The notes under the pieces were generated by a model, which did no database searches, was not told the DNA's origin, and saw only the letters and a list, made by a program, of their open reading frames with translations. A stretch of 6,115 bases of DNA from Chloroflexota bacterium (GTDB lineage Bacteria; Chloroflexota; Dehalococcoidia; JAUQQI01). The position numbers and the translations under genes are program-made. How positions within the stretch are numbered: the stretch's first letter is position 1; each line of letters opens with the position of its first letter. The stretch lies in NCBI GenBank assembly GCA_030549955.1, contig JAUQQI010000258.1, forward strand, positions 1-6,115, given 5' to 3'. Positions 5,128 through 6,115 of this stretch are shown one piece after another.

Positions 5128-5653
5128 CGTAAAACCCCCGCAAATAGGCTATGGCGTCCGCGACAGTTTCAACAAAAGTAAGATACCGGAGGTCATCGGA
5201 CCGGATGGTCAGGTGCCGGGCCATAAAGTCGATAGCGGGCCGCCAGGGGCTCGCGAAGAGGACGATGGGCCGGTGATTGAGGGCCTGAATGACTGCAAGG
5301 TTCCAGACGTAGGCAAGTTCCAGGAGGGTGCCGGTTCCGCCTGGCAGGACCACGAACGCATCCGCAAGGTCGTAGAACCGGTCGAGCCGCTCCCCGAGAA
5401 GTTTCGCCCGGGTCTCGGCGGTAAGCCACGGATTCGGTTTCAGGGGATCGAACAGGCTCAGGGTTACCCCGTGAATGATTCCGCCGGCCTCGCGGGCGCC
5501 CCGGCTCACGGCCTCCATGGCTCCCTCGTAGCCGCCGGTTACGACCTCGAAACCGGCCTCGGCGAGCCGGCGTCCGAGCTCATAGGCGTCGCGGTAAAGC
5601 GGGTGGACCTGGTCGATGCGCGAGCTTCCGAAGACCGCAACCCGCCGGCTCAA
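5111..5653 (-). CDS. LOG-family nucleotide phosphoribohydrolase-like protein
   Basis: This 180-residue cytoplasmic protein is a LOG-family (lysine decarboxylase-like fold) member. Characterised relatives hydrolyse cytokinin riboside 5'-monophosphates or plain nucleoside monophosphates to base and ribose 5-phosphate. Visible features are the N-terminal strand VAVFGSS (5-11), VVTGGYEGAMEAVSRGA (37-53), and the diagnostic PGGTGTLLE (104-112). An Arg at 89 lies where the substrate-binding Arg is expected; the following Lys of plant-type LOG proteins is Leu here. Length is normal. It starts at TTG 3 bp after the dehydrogenase stop, with no good ribosome site, which suggests translational coupling, and its end overlaps the peptidase gene. 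Older databases call such proteins lysine decarboxylases; that activity is not supported by this motif. Confidence 0.9.
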   Translation of the reverse strand: MSRRVAVFGSSRIDQVHPLYRDAYELGRRLAEAGFEVVTGGYEGAMEAVSRGAREAGGIIHGVTLSLFDPLKPNPWLTAETRAKLLGERLDRFYDLADAFVVLPGGTGTLLELAYVWNLAVIQALNHRPIVLFASPWRPAIDFMARHLTIRSDDLRYLTFVETVADAIAYLRGFYGESAG

Positions 5654-5656
5654 GTT

Positions 5657-6115
5657 TTACGGGTAGATACTCCGGAGTCGGATGGCCTGGGCGACCCGGG
5701 AGATGGCAAGGATGTGGGCGGCCAGCCGGAGGTCCACCCTTTCGCTCCGGGCGAGGGTTGCAACCTCCCGGAACGCCCGAACCATAACCTTTTCGAGTTT
5801 GGCGTTAATGTCCTCCTCGTCCCAGAAGAAGGACTGCAGGTCCTGGACCCATTCAAAATACGATACCGTAACCCCGCCGGCGTTTGCGAGGATATCGGGT
5901 ATGACGAAAACTCCCCGCTCGTTCAGAATCTGGTCCGCCTCCGGGGTTGTCGGCCCGTTCGCGCCCTCGGCAATGACCCGGGCTTTGACGCGGTGGGCAT
6001 TCGCCGCCGTAATCTGATTCTCCACCGCCGCCGGGATCAGGACGTCGCAGTCCAGCTCGAGGAGGTCGGCATTAGTTATCGGGGTCGCATACCCGAAGAC
6101 GGTCCCCTTTGCCCG
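5657..6115 (-). CDS. Glutamate/leucine dehydrogenase family, C-terminal part (cut by window edge)
   Basis: The last 152 residues of a Glu/Leu/Phe/Val dehydrogenase are present; full-length members have about 410-430, so the N-terminal substrate domain and the start of the NAD(P) domain lie beyond 6115. The family oxidatively deaminates an amino acid to a 2-oxo acid with NAD(P)+. Seen in order are the segment [19 protein letters not shown] (its core DCDVLIPAA), [31 protein letters not shown] and the C-terminal RLRSIYP end. The NAGGV..SYFEW block is typical of glutamate dehydrogenases more than leucine dehydrogenases, so glutamate is the likelier substrate. The reading frame is intact to the edge. 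It ends with TAA 3 bp before the LOG-family TTG start and probably heads this leftward cluster. Confidence 0.93.
   Translation of the reverse strand, partial: RAKGTVFGYATPITNADLLELDCDVLIPAAVENQITAANAHRVKARVIAEGANGPTTPEADQILNERGVFVIPDILANAGGVTVSYFEWVQDLQSFFWDEEDINAKLEKVMVRAFREVATLARSERVDLRLAAHILAISRVAQAIRLRSIYP

Noticed and set aside
1..6115. tRNA, rRNA, CRISPR array, transposase or phage genes
   Set aside because: No cloverleaf, conserved rRNA stretch, regularly spaced repeats or transposase motifs were seen on either strand.

Overview
This window is GC-rich bacterial DNA (roughly 60-65% GC by eye) and almost entirely coding, with genes packed head to tail and several GTG and TTG starts. The gene set is a Glu/Leu-type dehydrogenase, a LOG-family protein, a P1 (DmpA-like) peptidase, a two-subunit CoA-transferase, an ADP-ribose-type NUDIX hydrolase and a ketopantoate-reductase-like protein. 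It would suit a GC-rich Firmicutes-like (Moorella/Desulfotomaculum/Thermaerobacter-type) or similar deep-branching anaerobe or thermophile. That placement is an impression from protein flavour, not a computed result. No rRNA, tRNA, insertion sequence or CRISPR array is visible.

Layout. Two leftward gene clusters flank a short rightward pair. Cluster 1 (right end, minus strand): the C-terminal part of a glutamate/leucine dehydrogenase (5657-6115, cut by the window edge), a LOG-family protein (5111-5653) and a P1-family peptidase (4159-5127). They are separated by 3 bp or overlap by 17 bp, so they are probably co-transcribed. Rightward pair: a small degenerate receiver-like protein (3607-4008) overlapping a ~66-residue unknown protein (3962-4162), whose stop codon interlocks with the peptidase stop in the 4-bp palindrome CTAG. 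Cluster 2 (minus strand), from an AT-rich putative promoter near 3516: an uncharacterised 247-residue protein (2737-3480), CoA-transferase alpha (1921-2730), CoA-transferase beta (1177-1914), NUDIX hydrolase (600-1148) and the N-terminal half of a ketopantoate-reductase-like gene (up to 603).

Main oddities. (1) The CoA-transferase alpha gene is one continuous frame interrupted by a single TGA at codon 101, with clean homology on both sides. A 7-bp hairpin with a 5-nt loop starts 15 nt downstream of the TGA. This may be a selenocysteine codon, a nonsense mutation or a sequencing error. The codon lies in the alpha-subunit segment that may be near the active site in IpdA-like enzymes. (2) The beta subunit shows no E-x-G catalytic glutamate motif where classical family I CoA-transferases carry one, so the pair may be an IpdAB-like hydrolase/lyase rather than a transferase. 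(3) At about position 125-140 the ketopantoate-reductase homology stops abruptly, and a different, protein-like minus-strand frame (TPR-like helix, then Ala/Gln-rich) takes over to the window edge. This suggests a rearrangement or an assembly chimera.

How the genes work together (inference). Cluster 2 combines acyl-CoA chemistry (alpha/beta), a putative accessory or regulatory protein, nucleotide-sugar/ADP-ribose clean-up and a reductase of the pantothenate family. Cluster 1 combines amino-acid oxidation, nucleotide-ribose hydrolysis and peptide/amide hydrolysis. A catabolic role in amino-acid or branched/cyclic acid degradation is plausible but not shown by the sequence.
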